Source of the DNA: Glebionis coronaria
Taxonomy: Eukaryota; Streptophyta; Magnoliopsida; Asterales; Asteraceae
Length of the DNA: 64,000 nucleotides
NCBI GenBank assembly: GCA_025667525.1
Contig: CM046876.1
Coordinates: forward strand, 20,571,320-20,635,319
Reading direction: 5' to 3'
The notes below the pieces were generated by a model. It ran no database searches. It had not been told where the DNA came from and saw only the letters and a program-made list of their open reading frames with translations. Each line of letters opens with the position of its first letter. Within the stretch, counting starts at the first letter, position 1. Positions 10,070 through 23,499 of this stretch are shown in pieces. A program made the position numbers and the translations under genes.

Positions 10070-11252
10070 AGGACATATTATGCCCGTTTGGAATGGTTTG
10101 TGCTCTTTTGAATTTAGAAATGAATAATGCCCAAGTTGTGTGATGTGTATCAAGGGGCTTGTGAATCTTGTGCATCAGCTAGATCGTATCGATGTAAGAT
10201 ACTATTAGATTGTTTATGATGTTTTCTTTGTTTTCGAATGCATGGATGTTTCTAATTCTGTTTATCATAGTATTATTTATGATTTTAGCTTTGAAACTTG
10301 ATTTGTTCGTTTCGAGTTTTATTCTTGCTCTAGCTCTAATATGTGGTCAGGGGCGGAGCCATGTTCAACATAGGGAGACTGGGCCGGATTTCGGCATGTG
10401 CAGAGTGATCGACGGAATTAACAGGGCTTTAAATTCTTTAACTCGTCTTTATTGGATTTCGAGCATAAAATTGGTTTTAATAAGTTTGGTTTAAAAGTTT
10501 AAACAAGAAAATAGGATGAAAATAAACTACCATCTGATTTAAGACTTTAAAGTTTGGTTCACTTTTTTTCCTTCATGTATAGTTTAAAACTTTAAAGTTT
10601 GGTTCACTTTTAACAAGTTTTGACTTTCGAGTTATTTGATAGTTTTGGTAAAAAAAAAAAAAGCGAGCAAGCTAAATACGAGTTAAAGTTTCACAAGTTT
10701 AATTGTTTTGGTAAAAAAAAAACTCAAAGTTAAATACGAGTAATAAGAAATCCATAAACGTGCGATTAGTCTGTACATCTAACAAGAACGAGATTTTGAA
10801 ACAAGCTCTTCGCAGCGGGATATTCACCGACGATATGTTGGGATGTTTTGTTTTAACTTTTTATGGAGCTTATAAACTGGGGATGGAACAGATCACTTAA
10901 AAAGCGAGCAAGCTATTCATCCTGTTCTCATGAACATGTTTAAGTAAGCTCAACGCATTTCTGAACTCCCTAGTTGCAAAACCAAGACACCCACTAAGGT
11001 AAAAATAAGTTATTTGCAGGAATACTTGGCCTATGGGGATGTCGATGATGATACTAACCGTGATGATGCAGACAATGACGATGTAGAAGTTTGGAGCCAT
11101 CAGTAGGAACAACAACATGACCTATATTGAGATAACTTAATGAGAAAACTCCTAGATAGAAAAAAAACTCTGTTAACAACATAAATTAGCAGTGAGAAAT
11201 TAAGTTACTAAAAGAACGTAATCATATATTGCTAAAAAGAAATCTTACTCAC
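10070..11252. other. BURP 3' flank, copy A
   Basis: 3' UTR-like sequence, then AT-rich DNA. CAGGGGCGGAGCCA near 10349 resembles the end of a small plant DNA transposon. Two direct repeats of TTTAAAGTTTGGTTCACTTTT lie near 10550 and 10600, described here by position because they are near-identical. A short protein-like reading on + (about 10790-10900, ..ALRSGIFTDDMLGCFV..) and an acidic one (about 11021-11105, ending at a stop) are unrecognised. The whole block recurs at 60907-62548. Confidence 0.5.
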
Positions 11253-11505
11253 CTTAAAATTGCATGATTGTACAATTTGTACATATTCAGTTTCCGCATC
11301 ATAGGTCAACGGAAGACCAGAAAAACTACTGTGTTGCAGATCACCAGGAGCTATGTGGCTAGAAGAAGATATCATGTATTCTTCAAAATCGGGGAGGATC
11401 AGAGTTATTGATCGAAGATGTGGATCAAAGATGGGTTGTTTGGCTACCATCTCGAATTTACAAAAAGGTTGGGGTGCCAAAATATAGATGATTTTGCTTC
11501 CAAAT
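11253..11505 (-). pseudogene. unrecognised exon-like block, copy A
   Basis: On the minus strand an open block of about 84 codons sits between a good acceptor (..TTCACAACAG) and a good donor (AAG|GTGAGT). Its reading contains FDPHLRSITLILPDFEEYM and looks protein-like. I do not recognise the family. It lies downstream of the SppA-like exon on the same strand but does not resemble the SppA C-terminus, so it may belong to another gene. An identical block is at 62549-62801. Confidence 0.35.
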
Positions 11506-12031
11506 CTGTTGTGAAAACTTTAATTTCATGCCAATGAAGAAGAGATATAACCAAACACACCTTGCCAAAAACTTCTTTTCGTCAACATGGCCATTTGACT
11601 TAAGTTACTACCATAATCCACAAAAGCTCGCTCTGAATCACACATTATATTCCTAGAGTCCGTTTATTCCTTAGTTTCGATGACAATGTTGTGCAAAGTT
11701 AAGTTGCGTTGTATGGGTTGCTTTAAAACTCGTTGCATCTTTACGTAGTTCTGAAATTCACTAAACATGAATGCAAGCAGATTCATGCTAAACCCTCATT
11801 CACAAATATACTTCACTGCAGTCCTCTTTTTCCTACTTTGGTTACTATACTAGGAAGTTGCCTATCTCAATTTTTCAATGAACCTCCTCATTATATGTAA
11901 AGGTTATTTACTCCTCAAGTCGGCTGCATATTGACTGAATTACCAAATAATTTGTTTCTTATCTCAACTATGCCATAGATTCATTAAAAATTGAAACATA
12001 TTAGAGTGTTGAAAAAGGCAGCAGAACAAAC

Positions 12032-12087
12032 CTATTTGTTCCGAGTTATTTTGGTTTGTGTTTGCTGTAGCTGCAGTGCGTCGGAAC
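12032..12087 (-). pseudogene. SppA (protease IV)-like exon, 3' half, copy A
   Basis: Minus-strand reading GGFRRTAATANTNQNN, ending at a plausible donor (ATAG|GTTTGT). With the upstream half at 23500-23585 it forms one exon resembling the conserved end of chloroplast signal peptide peptidase SppA (pattern GRVWTG..A..RGLVDAIGG..RA.AIAK). The 11.4-kb LTR element lies exactly between the halves, bordered by GGAAC on both sides. The C-terminal part already departs from the family pattern, so the locus may have been decaying before insertion. Confidence 0.6.
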
Positions 12088-15000
12088 TGTGAGACCCCCA
12101 AAATCAGGCAATGGAACAACTGGGCAGCAAGGGGTTCCACGTCATGGTACAAGAAACAACGAATTACTGTTGACACAAAATTGACGTAATAAAACATTTT
12201 CATTACATCATAAAAGATCACAGTTTTCAAAAAAAAGGTCCCAGAGTTTTATATGCGGAAAAATATATTATATAATCATGGTTTTGTAGATTTAAGTTCA
12301 TTTGAATACCAAACTTATCTAAGATATGAGGGGACGCATCCCCACCCTCCATCTCCCTACCATCTAATGGCTGAGATTAAATCCCCATTTTACATTGCAG
12401 GGTATTTTTGTCATTTCATCTGCCCACTATATAAACCATTTTCTTTTTTAATAATTTTTATTCAACACACATACATCGATGTGTGTTTTCTCTTTCTACT
12501 AACAAACACCAGATCTGTAAACTTCTATCTAGCAACATCGATCCATCATCTTTTTTTTTGCTACAATCAATCATGAAGAACATCAAAAACATCTTATTGC
12601 TCGATCCATCATCACGAATCGATCAATCCATCATCAATAATCGATCGATCAAAAATCACGAATCGATTGGTTGATCATCAGGTATAGTTTATTCTTATTT
12701 TAGCTTATTTATGTCAATAAGCTTATTAATTTACCACTACTTGAATTTATAAGCTTCTATTTAGCTTATTTTGAACGAATTATAAGCTAGCTTATTATGT
12801 GAGTTATGTGAGAGCTATGTGAGTAAGTGTATGAATTAGAGGAGAGTTATGTGAATAAGCTTATACATTAGTGGAGATTTATAAATAAGCTAGCTTATTA
12901 GCTTATTTTGGTGAATTATCAAGTTTTATAAGTATGAGAGATATGAATAAGCTTATGTCAGTGTAAATAAGTTGTACTAGGCATTTTTAACTTTGTTGCT
13001 GATGTAAGCTATAAGTCTGATGTATCATATATGATACCTTTTTTTTATCATATATGATAGTTATATGATATGTGATGTATGATAGGTTTATCATATATGA
13101 TACCTCATATGTATCATATATGACGTATCTAACAAACCACTGAAAAACCAAAATTTGTGACTAATTTTACAAAATCTATTTAAACTATTCAAACCTGTTT
13201 CTATCATATATGATACAGTTGTTGATTACATGCTACCTAATATGTTTTTTTCTGTCTTTTATAAATGCAGATTGTGTGAACAATGAAGGGATGTTTTCTA
13301 TCATAACAATCGGACGTGCACGAGTATGAAGAAGAATTGGTTAAAGAAAGAAGAAGAGTAGTTTCAATAATAAGAATTTATTTGGTGTTAATCATGAATG
13401 AATTTAACAGATTCTTTTGTTTTTTTAATTTTTTATTATGAATAAGTGTTTATCATATATGATATTATATGTAAATACATTCTGTTTGAATTATCATATA
13501 TGTTACTTTCAGAAAGTACTCTTTTTTATTTACTGAACAAGTGTTTTATCATGAATCCAGTATACTCTTTGTTTTAATCATGAATTCAGCAGCCTCATTG
13601 TTTAATCTATCAAACTTTTTTTGAGTATCATATATGATAATGCATTATCATATATGATAATGCAGTGTCATATTTGGCAGAATTTAAGGATTACATGGAT
13701 TATCATATATGATATATCACTATCATATATGATAAGGTAAAAAATCTATGTTTCAAATGATAAAAGCATCAACAAAATAGGCATATTATCCAAACTTACA
13801 TCCGCGGATGTTTCACCATTTCAATATTCAAGAAAAATACTCAATGATTTAGTCGCATTACAAAGTTAAAGCATTACAACGTCATACACAAATTACTAAA
13901 ATATAAACAAGTCAAATGGCTAAAACAATGGATCTTGATTCCATGCATCAACACTTTGGTTGCAAACTCGACACTCGTCTTTAGTCGTCTCATGCACACG
14001 CCGTTGTTTGTTCTTTCAATACTTGTTTTATGCTCACTTCTTTGGCTTTGAGATGATTGAGTTTTTCAATATGCATTGAAAACACCTTTCACTACACAAA
14101 TAAAAAGATTTGGTTTTGGTTTCAACCTGATTATCAAATATGATATCTTAGAAAAGCTTAATTTCAACCAGATTATCATATATGATATATTCCAGAAGTT
14201 GAATTTCAACAATATTATCAAATATGATAATATGCGCACAACTAACTTTTATTTACCAACCAGAAGATCCCAGGCTTTTTTGTATTTGTTTTCAAGCACA
14301 TTAGCATGTTATCATATATGATACTTTCATATATCATATATGATATATTTATCATATATGATGTATGGATGTATCATATATGATACATCTGTTTATTGTA
14401 ACTTACAGTTTCTGCACATCTCTCCTAATAAGCTTAGTCACAAACATCACCTTATGCTTATCCTATAGCTTCAACAAACTCTTTTTGTAAGCTTATTCAC
14501 ATAACTCTATTTTAATTCTTAAGATTACTCACATAACTCTCCTAATAAGCTTATTTACATTAAGCTTAAGTACAACACATCAAATAAGCTTAATTATAAC
14601 ATATCAAATCAGCTTAATAATAACACATCAAATAAGCTAGCATATCCTTATGAAAAAAAAGCTAACACATCCATAATCACATCAAAATAAGCTTATTTAC
14701 ATCAAATAAGCTAAAAAAGATATATACGATGATGATATAACCTGGTGATTTTTTCTTCAATAGCTTCGACATCTTTTTCTTTACTTTGTTAACATGATTC
14801 ATTGATCTTTTTTTGTTTGTAGTGTTTTTAGTATGTGTTTTGGATTGGGATGGTGGATTAAGCTTATGTGTGTGTTTTTTGTGTGTCTATTTGTTACGAT
14901 CTGATAAAGGGACGGGGTAGGTTGTATTTGGAAGATGGGAGTGGGTGGGCTGTAAAATGACGAAAATACCCCTCCGCTTTTTTTAATTAAAAAGTAAAGA

Positions 15001-17432
15001 TTAATCTAGACTGTTGATTTTTGGTAGATGGAAGGTGGGGATTGGTCCCCTTGTATCCAAAGGATACAAGGTATCCAAAATAACCGGACTCTGTAACATA
15101 TAGCTACTAAAAATACAAAATAACTTCTGTCAGCTTTTACCAAAATAAACTTTCAAAAGTAACACAGAAATCTCCAAGCTGCGATAGTATCTTACGGGCT
15201 CCCATCCAAGCAAAGCTAAGTATTAATACCTGAGATTAAACATGTAAAAAAAAACCGTCAACATAAAGTTGAGTGATATTCATAGGTTTAGCAGTAAAGG
15301 TGTGGAACACAACCATTCATTTGTAAAACAAGAAATAGGGAAAATGGTTACGTACGACAACCATAGTCCGAAACTATTATTATTGCTATTTAACTCATGA
15401 CACCGAAGCTTAACAAAAGGTAAGTTTCCCTAGTGAGTGTTCAGCCTAAACACTCAAGTATAAACAAATGTAATGCGTCAAAGTAATACGAGACAGGGAT
15501 TGTCAATCCCGATGGATCCACCCACAACATTCGCGCTTAACAACACAAGTAAATTAACGGTTCATGATCAAGATAGGAAACTTAAGGGCTATTGACTAAA
15601 AGAAATAATAATAATGAAAATCTGTTGGAAATCATCAAGTACTGGAAAGCATACAAGTTCTGGATAGCATACAAGTTCTAAATGAATGTGTTCCACCATG
15701 TAAAATCTCACCCCGCGTTTAGAAACAATGTATAAGTAATAAAAAGGGATATAAACTCACCTTAGCGATACTGATATCAAACCAGAAGAAGATCAAAATA
15801 ATAGTGGCGGGAGTGAAACAATGAAATAAGAAAAGCCGATGAACCACGAGCTTCTAACGCCGACCTAAAATAAAGTGGCGTGTTTTAAAGGTATAAACAA
15901 AAACGTAAAAAATAAACGAGTTTTATAAAGGTTTCTTAAAAATATAATTTGTGCTAGTTTTGAAAAGAATAAAATGGAAAAGAGTGAAAAGCGTTATTTT
16001 AAAAATCTATGATATTTAAATGAATTTAGCTTAATAACCCAGGAACCGAAAATGTATATATACATTTGAAACATATGAAATTGACGTGAACTCATCATTG
16101 TTTCAACTTGGTATTTTAAGATCAATCATAAATTGCTTAGCATACATATGAACTTAGAGTTTTATTTTCTTTAATTTTGCCTAAATATATACGAATGAAA
16201 TTACTGCTTAAGACTTTAGACGTACCTCAAAGAATAAAACTCGAGTTCGACTACCAACTCCAACAAGGATACCATAACGTCCAACCCAAGTATGAATTCA
16301 CCGTATAAATTGGCCCCATCGACTAAGGACTACAAACATGAACATCTCATGATCTTGTAACAACCAAAGCTCAATCCTAACGTGGACTAAAAACTTGTAC
16401 GTAACCAAATCTAGGAACCGAAAACGAACCAAAATCAACCACACGTTCTTGATGATTAGGGAAGAAATACACTAGTAATATGTATAAATATTCAAGAGTT
16501 TCAATCTTTTAACACAACAACTAATCAAACCAAATTTAACAATGGTTTTAGTGTTGTTGTTATGCTCGGCAGAAAGAAAACGCAACCAAAGATGATACGT
16601 TTAATAAGAGTGCAAGATAAGTTATTTAAATTTTTCTTTGACCATATCCTTTACATGAAAATACACGTTAACAATATTTCGGATACGTGTCAATGCGCAA
16701 GTTTCTGTGGATGCCAAATAAGTGACAAAAGGTGGTTTGTTTTTGTTATATGTATTTATAATACGATAAAGGGGGTATTATCGAGGCCCGATATTTTAAA
16801 AGTTATGCGATATAAAAGATACACATTAGACACGAAAAATAAACGATCAATATAAAATAAAAACTTTAGAAATCGGAGAACGTTGGTATTATGATATTAA
16901 AATGGAGGGATTATATTTAATAAACGTTAGCGCGTCATATAAAGAATGACACTTAAATTTTATCATAAATTTATGAAGAACGTCCGTGAAACGAATAATT
17001 AAAGTAATGGCAAGAAAAATATTTTTATGTCATATCGATGATATTTACGGTCGATGACGGTCAGAAACATTGCCAATAAATAATAAAAGGCATATTTTTG
17101 ATACGTTAAAGCAATAACCTTGTCGGTTAACCGAAAATTCAATAAATACTGGCCCGAGTTTTAATAATATTATTAGAACTCGGTTTAAATGTTGATTTTA
17201 AATTTAAGGTTACTACAGTAAATAAATATGGAAAAATAAAAATAATTTTTTTTATAATTCCGAATAAAATATTATCAATGATCAGAAAAATAATTAAAAT
17301 ACAATTCAATTAAAAGTCTCGAGATCTCAGGATTTACGTATGAAAAAGTAAAGAGGAACAAGTAAAACATTGTAAAATCGAGAAGTACGAATAAAAGAAA
17401 AATTTAATACCGGAAAAGTACGAGTTCTTATA
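12088..17432 (-). repeat. 3' LTR of the minus-strand element, with nested insertion
   Basis: After removing 12289-15091 it is about 2.54 kb and aligns throughout with 20928-23494. It has lost about 36 bp near 17140 relative to the other LTR, at an AATA microhomology, along with scattered substitutions. Confidence 0.85.
12289..15091. mobile_element. 2.8-kb long-inverted-repeat DNA element rich in palindromes
   Basis: The uninterrupted LTR at 20928 gives the empty site, so the ends are exact: TGTA precedes (12285-12288) and follows (15092-15095). The outer about 65 bp of each end align without gaps as an imperfect inverted repeat (shared blocks AGGGGAC, ATCCCCACC, TCCATC). Weaker inverted similarity extends inward through arms packed with AATAAGCTTATT-type repeats (about 12690-12970 and 14420-14720). 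The centre (13024-14400) carries around 20 copies of the self-complementary TATCATATATGATA. A three-unit tandem repeat of about 46 bp is at 14128-14230. No transposase is visible. A short minus-strand reading near 13920-14000 (TTKDECRVCNQSVDAWNQ) could be a gene scrap. A non-autonomous Mutator-like or foldback element is likely, though a 4-bp duplication is not typical of Mutator. Confidence 0.75.
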
Positions 17433-20400
17433 GTCGACCCCCCTAAAGGAACTCTGGCCCCTAAGAGTTCCACTGAAGACGGAAGAAAATGCAAACAAAA
17501 TAAGATACATAGTTTAGCACTGATTCATTGCTTCCCATGTAATTTCTACACCTACGGCGAACCTTACAATTGGAATCCAACTGTGCTTCAGATTCTTAAC
17601 TCTTTTACAAAATTATTTCAAACTCGAATTGAAATAGTAATCATTCAGTATGAAGAAATATAAAGAGTTAGAATGAACACAGGAATTTCTTAAGCGGACA
17701 AGTTGCGCTAAATCAAGTTAAGATTGATAATCGACAAGGAATCGCAAGTCGCGCAAACTGTAAAACATAACAATCTACCTTTTCAAAAGTAATTAAGGAG
17801 AGATGTGAATTACATATAGACATTTAAAATAAGAGTTGTCACAATTGTCTGTCTAGGATTAGGTATTACTTTCAAACTCAACTTAAGTATTTTCTTGATC
17901 ATAAAAATACAAGGCTTGAAGGAATAAAACAAAATTCGTATCGATTCCTAACAAACAGGATAGAATAGAGGCGTTGACAATAAGAAAATAAGAAACAAGG
18001 AATATAGCAAGTCATCACTCCTTGAGTGCAGTTGGTGTCACCAACATTGGCTTATAAATTTCTAGGTAATCGACACACGAGTGAAAGATAAAAGCCACAC
18101 AACAATTTTCGAATAAAAGAAAATTTTTAATTAGTTACTTGTGTATGATTCAAGTAAAATGAACAATATTGACAATTAGAGAGCGAAATCAACACATGGT
18201 TTACACGAGCGAATTTCGAGGCAACAGAGTCTGACACACATCATGAGGAATATACGATATCACTATTCATCTACAGTCATAAATCTTTATTCTCGTTCGG
18301 AGACATTTCGAAGGTATACCAAAACTTACTCAAACAAAGTTGGTCGAGGAGAAAGTATAAAAACATTAGAACTTCCAAGTACGATATCAATAGTCAGTAA
18401 CTTGACGAGCGGTAAATAAAATTGTATCATGAATGAAAATAAGGTAACAAGTAGAGCAAAGCTCATTGAGTAAAGAAAAATAGATTGTACTCGCAAACAC
18501 GTAATTCATTCAAGAAAAAAATAAAGAAACATATGCATTTGTCATGAACTTGTACTACTTACATAACGCATAAAAGATTTCATAATTTTATTTAACCAAG
18601 ATTTTAAGGTGACTACTATTCAGCCTCGCATGGCTCCTTCTAAATTATGCATAGGTGATCAGGCCATGCATAATTTAGGACTAGCAATGTGATGCTTAGC
18701 TTCGTCAAACCAGTATTACCTGTCATATATTAAAAATATATAAAATACCATTTGTAAAATAGGAATCGAAATAATTTACGAAACGTTCTCGAGATTAAGT
18801 AATTCATGAAAATACATCGTAACAGTAATATAAAAAAAACACTATAGAATAACATTCATGTATTTTGTAAAGCCCAAGTAGAACATTTTATAAAATGATT
18901 CGCAAACAGTGTCAGTTTAAATTTATAAAATAGCGAGTGGGTTACACGAGAGTAATAAAGAGTAGTTCAAGACAATCAATGAAATGGTTACAAGTTGATA
19001 AAGTTTCAAGAGATTTAGCCGGAATCGTCATGAGACACGTGTCAATATGATAACCAAAGATAATAAAACAAGACATTCAAACCTCGACCCAAATCAGTGG
19101 TAAGATAGAAGCAAAGAAAGACAATATAGAATAACGCATAAGTCATATATAAAAGAAAAGATACAGGAATCCATATTTTTAAATTCTATCAACTTTGACT
19201 TTTGAGTTTGACTTTTAGGTTTTACCAAACTAAATGACTCACTAAATGACATTGTCAAGACTTGAAGTCTAAAGCAATTTGGTGTAAAACTACGTTTCAG
19301 ACATCTTTCTAATTTTACTCGAGACTTGAAACGGATAAAAAATGGACGAAAATGCTCTCAAATCAAATCTGTCAACAAAATGATATTTTGGAAATACGTA
19401 GAAATAAGTTCTCAAATTTTACAATTTCAAATGAGTGTAACTTGCTCATTTTTAAGATTTACGGGTCAAATTTTATGTCCTAAACGACCGTCTCAACAAA
19501 TAGAAACATATTTTCAAGTCTAAAGCTTATAAAAATATTTTCTCGACATCGTTAAATTACCTGTAAATTTTCTACACAAAGTATATTTATTCGACACACC
19601 TTGAAATTTAATCAAACTTCATAACAACCCAGAATTTATGTACACACATGACTTGTGGATTCCATAAGACAAAGAGAATAAATTGTATCATCAAGCATGT
19701 AAAGAAAACATAGTATAAAATTGGTTCAAGATTACCAACGATAATCTAAGAAATAAAAAACGACACAGGACATCCGTGTCTTGGTGTCTTAGATTTCAAG
19801 ATGCAAAGCAGAAAGGTCTCTTGGTGTCGTGATTTTCCAATATCACAAGACATGTCGAGAAAGAATTGGAACATTAACGGGTTGCATTCCCGGAGTGAGG
19901 AGGTTTAATAAAAAGGGAGGATACAAGTTTATAGGAGTAAAATCGTATTCCAAACAATTGCCCATATTAGAGGATGAATTACAAGGTGACGATGGTGTTT
20001 TCAAGGTACAACGAACGTTGTAATTCGAAATCAAAAAGTAGAATGGTCAATGAATTAATATTCAATTGATATACGAGTGTCGTGTAAAACGGTGACGTAA
20101 AAAGTCAACAAATGGTTATAAAAACCCACGATATCATTTAACGCGATTCCAAGAAATCCCTTCAAGATATTGTGACTCGTACGATGGCCTTTAGTCTTTT
20201 TCGGAGACACATTGAGCTACACAATAGTCTATAGGCTATTTTTTCAAGATATTCAATCATAATGGTCGGAAAGCAATTTGGATATGTAATAGATATCTTA
20301 AAGGAGTTTAACAATAGAAGTAATGCACATGGTAATAAAATGAAAATCAGAAGTTTCATCGAAATCAACACTTCTTAATCCCAAACAATGGTATCAAGAG

Positions 20401-20927
20401 AGTATGCACAACATATATAGGTGAGTCGAGAAAAACAAGCGGTCCAAAACGAACGAGTATGTGAGGTCAGTCGTATCACTCATAAATGAAATAGCAATAG
20501 TACTCAGAAAAGTGAGTATGAAAAGTCGGCAGCATACGTGCTCTGAATACAAGTATGTAATGTCATAACAATATAAAATTATCGTAACAAGATCAATTCT
20601 CAAGAACAAGAATTCAAGGAATACAGTAGGGGCAGATGTAATCAAGTAATATCCAATGATAATTCATGAAGCACAAGGCTTTGAAAAGAGAGAGTAATTA
20701 TCGTCATTAGGGTAATATAATATTTCAAAATGTAATCATGGAATGAAATACTACAACGGTAACTAAACGTAAATAATAAGGATTAGAGAGTTACCCGCGC
20801 AGATATCGAACAACATTGGCAGATTATGTGTTTGACACTTAGAAACATATAATATTTTGAACTTTCGGTTATAGACTAAGTTTTGAAAACGACTCAGTTC
20901 CCTATAACCATCTCTCTGATACCAATC
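17433..20927 (-). other. interior of the non-coding LTR element
   Basis: It holds a polypurine tract at the low end (minus strand, about 17433-17447), bordered by an inverted repeat GGAACTCT/AGAGTTCC, and the primer site at 20913-20925. Between them is 3.4 kb of AT-rich DNA with stops in all frames. A small inverted repeat (GCATGGC..GCCATGC, AATTATGCAT..ATGCATAATT) lies at about 18627-18680. No Gag, protease, RT or integrase motifs are seen. Confidence 0.7.
20913..20925 (-). promoter_or_regulatory. primer-binding site (initiator-Met tRNA type)
   Basis: Minus-strand TTGGTATCAGAGA, two bases inside the LTR edge. It fixes the element's orientation. Confidence 0.8.
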
Positions 20928-23494
20928 TGTGAGACCCCCAAAATCAGGCAATGGAACAACTGGGCAGCAAGGGGGTTCCACGTCATGGTACAAGAAACAA
21001 TGAATTACTGTTGACACAAAGACGTAATAAAACATTTTCATTACATCATAAAAGATCATATTTTTTAAAAAAAAAGGTCCCAGAGTTTTATATGCGGAAA
21101 TATATATTATATAATCATGGTTTTGTAACATATAGCTACTAAAAATACAAAATAACTTCTGTCAGCTTTTACCAAAACTAAACACAGAAATCTCCAAGAT
21201 GCGATAGTATCTTGCGGGCTCCCATCCAAGCAAAGCTAAGTATTAATACCTGAGATTAAACATGTAAAAAAAATCGTCAACATAAAGTTGAGTGATATTC
21301 ATAGGTTTAGCAGTAAAGGTGTGGAACACAAGCATTCATTTGTAAAACAAGAAATAGGGAAAATGGTTACGTACGACAACCATAGTCCGAAACTATTATT
21401 ATTGCTATTTAGCTTATGACACCGATGCTTAACAAAAGGTAAGTTCCCCTAATGAGTGTTTAGCCTAAACACTCAAGTATAAACAAATGTAATGCGTCAA
21501 AGTAATACGAGACGGTGATTGTCAATCCCGATGGATCCACCCACAACATTCGTGCTTAGCAACACAAGTAAATTAACGGTTCATGATAAAGAGAGGAAAC
21601 TTAAGGGCTATTGACTAAAAGCAATAATAATAATGAAAATCTGTTGGAAATCATCAAGTTCTGGAAAGCATACAAGTTCTGGATAGCATACAAGTTCTAA
21701 ATGAATGTGTTCCACCATATAAAATCTCACCCCGCGTTTAGAAACAATGTATAAGTAATAAAAAGGGGCTATGAACTCACCTTTGCGATATTGATATCAA
21801 ACCAGAAGTAGATCAAAATAATAGTGGCGGGAGTGAAACAATGAAATAAGATAAGCCGATGAACCACGATCTTCTAACGCTGACCTAAAATAAAGTGGCG
21901 TGTTTAAAGGTATAAATAAAAACGTAAAAAATAAACGAGTTTTATAAAGGTTTCTTAAAAATATTATTTGTGCTAGTTTTGAAAAAAATAAAATGGAAAA
22001 GAGTGAAAAGCGTTATTTTAAAAATCTATGATATTTGAATGAATTTAGCTTAATAAACCACGAACTAAAAATGTATATATACATTTGAAACATATGAAAT
22101 TGACGTGGACTCATCATTGTTTCAACTTGGTATTTTAACATCAATCATAAATTGCTTAGCATACATATGAACTTAGAGTTTCATTTTCTTTAATTTTGCC
22201 TAAATATATACGAATGAAATTACTGCTTAACACTTTAGACGTACCTCAAAGAATAAAACTCGAGTTCGACTACGAACTCCAACAAGGATACCATAGCGTC
22301 CAACAACCCGAGTATGAATTCACCGTATAAATTGGCCCCACCGACTAAGGACTACAAACATGAACATCACATGATCTTGTAACAACCAAAGCTCAATCCT
22401 AACATGGACTAAAAACTTGTACGTAACCAAATCTAAGAACCGAAAACGAACTAAAATCAACCACACACGTTCTTGATGATTAGGGAAGAAATACACTAGT
22501 AATATGTATAAATATTCAAGAGTTTCAATCTTTTAACACAACAACTAATCAAACCAAATTTAACAATGGTTTTAGTGGTGTTGTTATGCTCGGCAGAAAG
22601 AAAACGCAAACAAAGATGATACGTTTAATAATAGTGAAAGATAAGTTATTTAATTTTTTTGACCATATCCTTTACATGAAAATACACGTTAACAATATTT
22701 CGGATACGTGTCAATGCGCAAGTTTTTATGGATGCCAAATAAGTGACAAAAGGTGGTTTGTTTTTGTTATATATATTTATAATACGATAAAGCGGGTATT
22801 ATCGAGGCCCGATATTTTAAAAGTCACGCGATATAGAAGATACACGTTAGACACGAAAATTAAACGGTCAATATAAAATAAAAACTTTAGAAATCGGACA
22901 ACGTTGATATTTTGATATAAAAACGGAGGGATTATATTTAATAAACGTTAGCACGTCATATAAAGAATGACACTTAAATTTTATCATAAATTTATGAAGA
23001 ATGTCCGTGAAACGAATAATTAAAGTAATGACAAGAAAAATATTTTTATGTCATATCGAGGATATTTACGGTCGATGACGGTCATAAACTTTGCCAACAA
23101 ATAGTAAAAGGCACATTTTTGATACGTTAAAGCAATAACCTTGTCGGTTAACCGAAAATTCAATATTATTAGTAAAATGATCATGATAAATAAAATTTGG
23201 GTAATAAATACTGGCCCGAATATTAATAATATTATTAGAACTCGTTCTAAATGTTGATTTTAAATTTAAGGTTACTACAGTAAATAAATATGGAAAAATA
23301 AAAATAATTTTTTTAATAATTCCGAATAAAATATTATCAATGATCAGAAAAATAATTAAAATACAATTTAATTAAAATTTTCGAGATCTCAGGATTTAAA
23401 TATGAAAAAGTAAAGAGGAACAAGTAAAACATTGTAAAATCGAGAAGTACGAATAAAAGAAAAATTTAATACCGGAAAAGTACGAGTTCTTATA
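20928..23494 (-). repeat. 5' LTR of the minus-strand element
   Basis: 2567 bp, uninterrupted; it serves as the empty-site reference for the nested element in the other LTR. Its outer edge TATAAGAAC is followed on the + strand by GGAAC (23495-23499), the target duplication. Confidence 0.88.
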
Positions 23495-23499
23495 GGAAC

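Larger units (their letters stand above)
12088..23494 (-). mobile_element. non-coding LTR retrotransposon (LARD-like), minus strand, TA..CA ends
   Basis: Two LTRs (12088-17432 and 20928-23494) flank a 3.5-kb interior. The five bases before (12083-12087) and after (23495-23499) are both GGAAC, a perfect target-site duplication. On the minus strand the LTR ends ..GTCTCACA and is followed by GA and then TTGGTATCAGAGA, an initiator-Met tRNA primer site. At the other end a TTTAGGGGGGTCGAC polypurine tract precedes the LTR start TATAAGAAC. The LTRs therefore run TA..CA instead of TG..CA. I find no gag or pol in the interior, so the element must have depended on a partner. One LTR is interrupted by the 2.8-kb element at 12289-15091. 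Confidence 0.85.

Noticed and set aside
11021..11105. Acidic C-terminal-like reading on + (EYLAYGDVDDDTN..)
   Set aside because: Would need a 21-bp intron; no start or upstream exon found. The opposite-strand ORF there is equally unsupported.
13024..14400. CRISPR-like regularly spaced short repeats
   Set aside because: Spacing is irregular, spacers are not unique-length, and the repeats are palindromes inside a plant DNA element.
16562..16855. 97-residue ORF, with a similar one at 22586-22876
   Set aside because: Conserved only because they lie in the two LTRs of one element; one lacks residues relative to the other and no family is recognised.
19829..20023. 64-residue ORF in the LTR element interior, with an antisense partner
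   Set aside because: Short, no recognised domain, and surrounded by stops.
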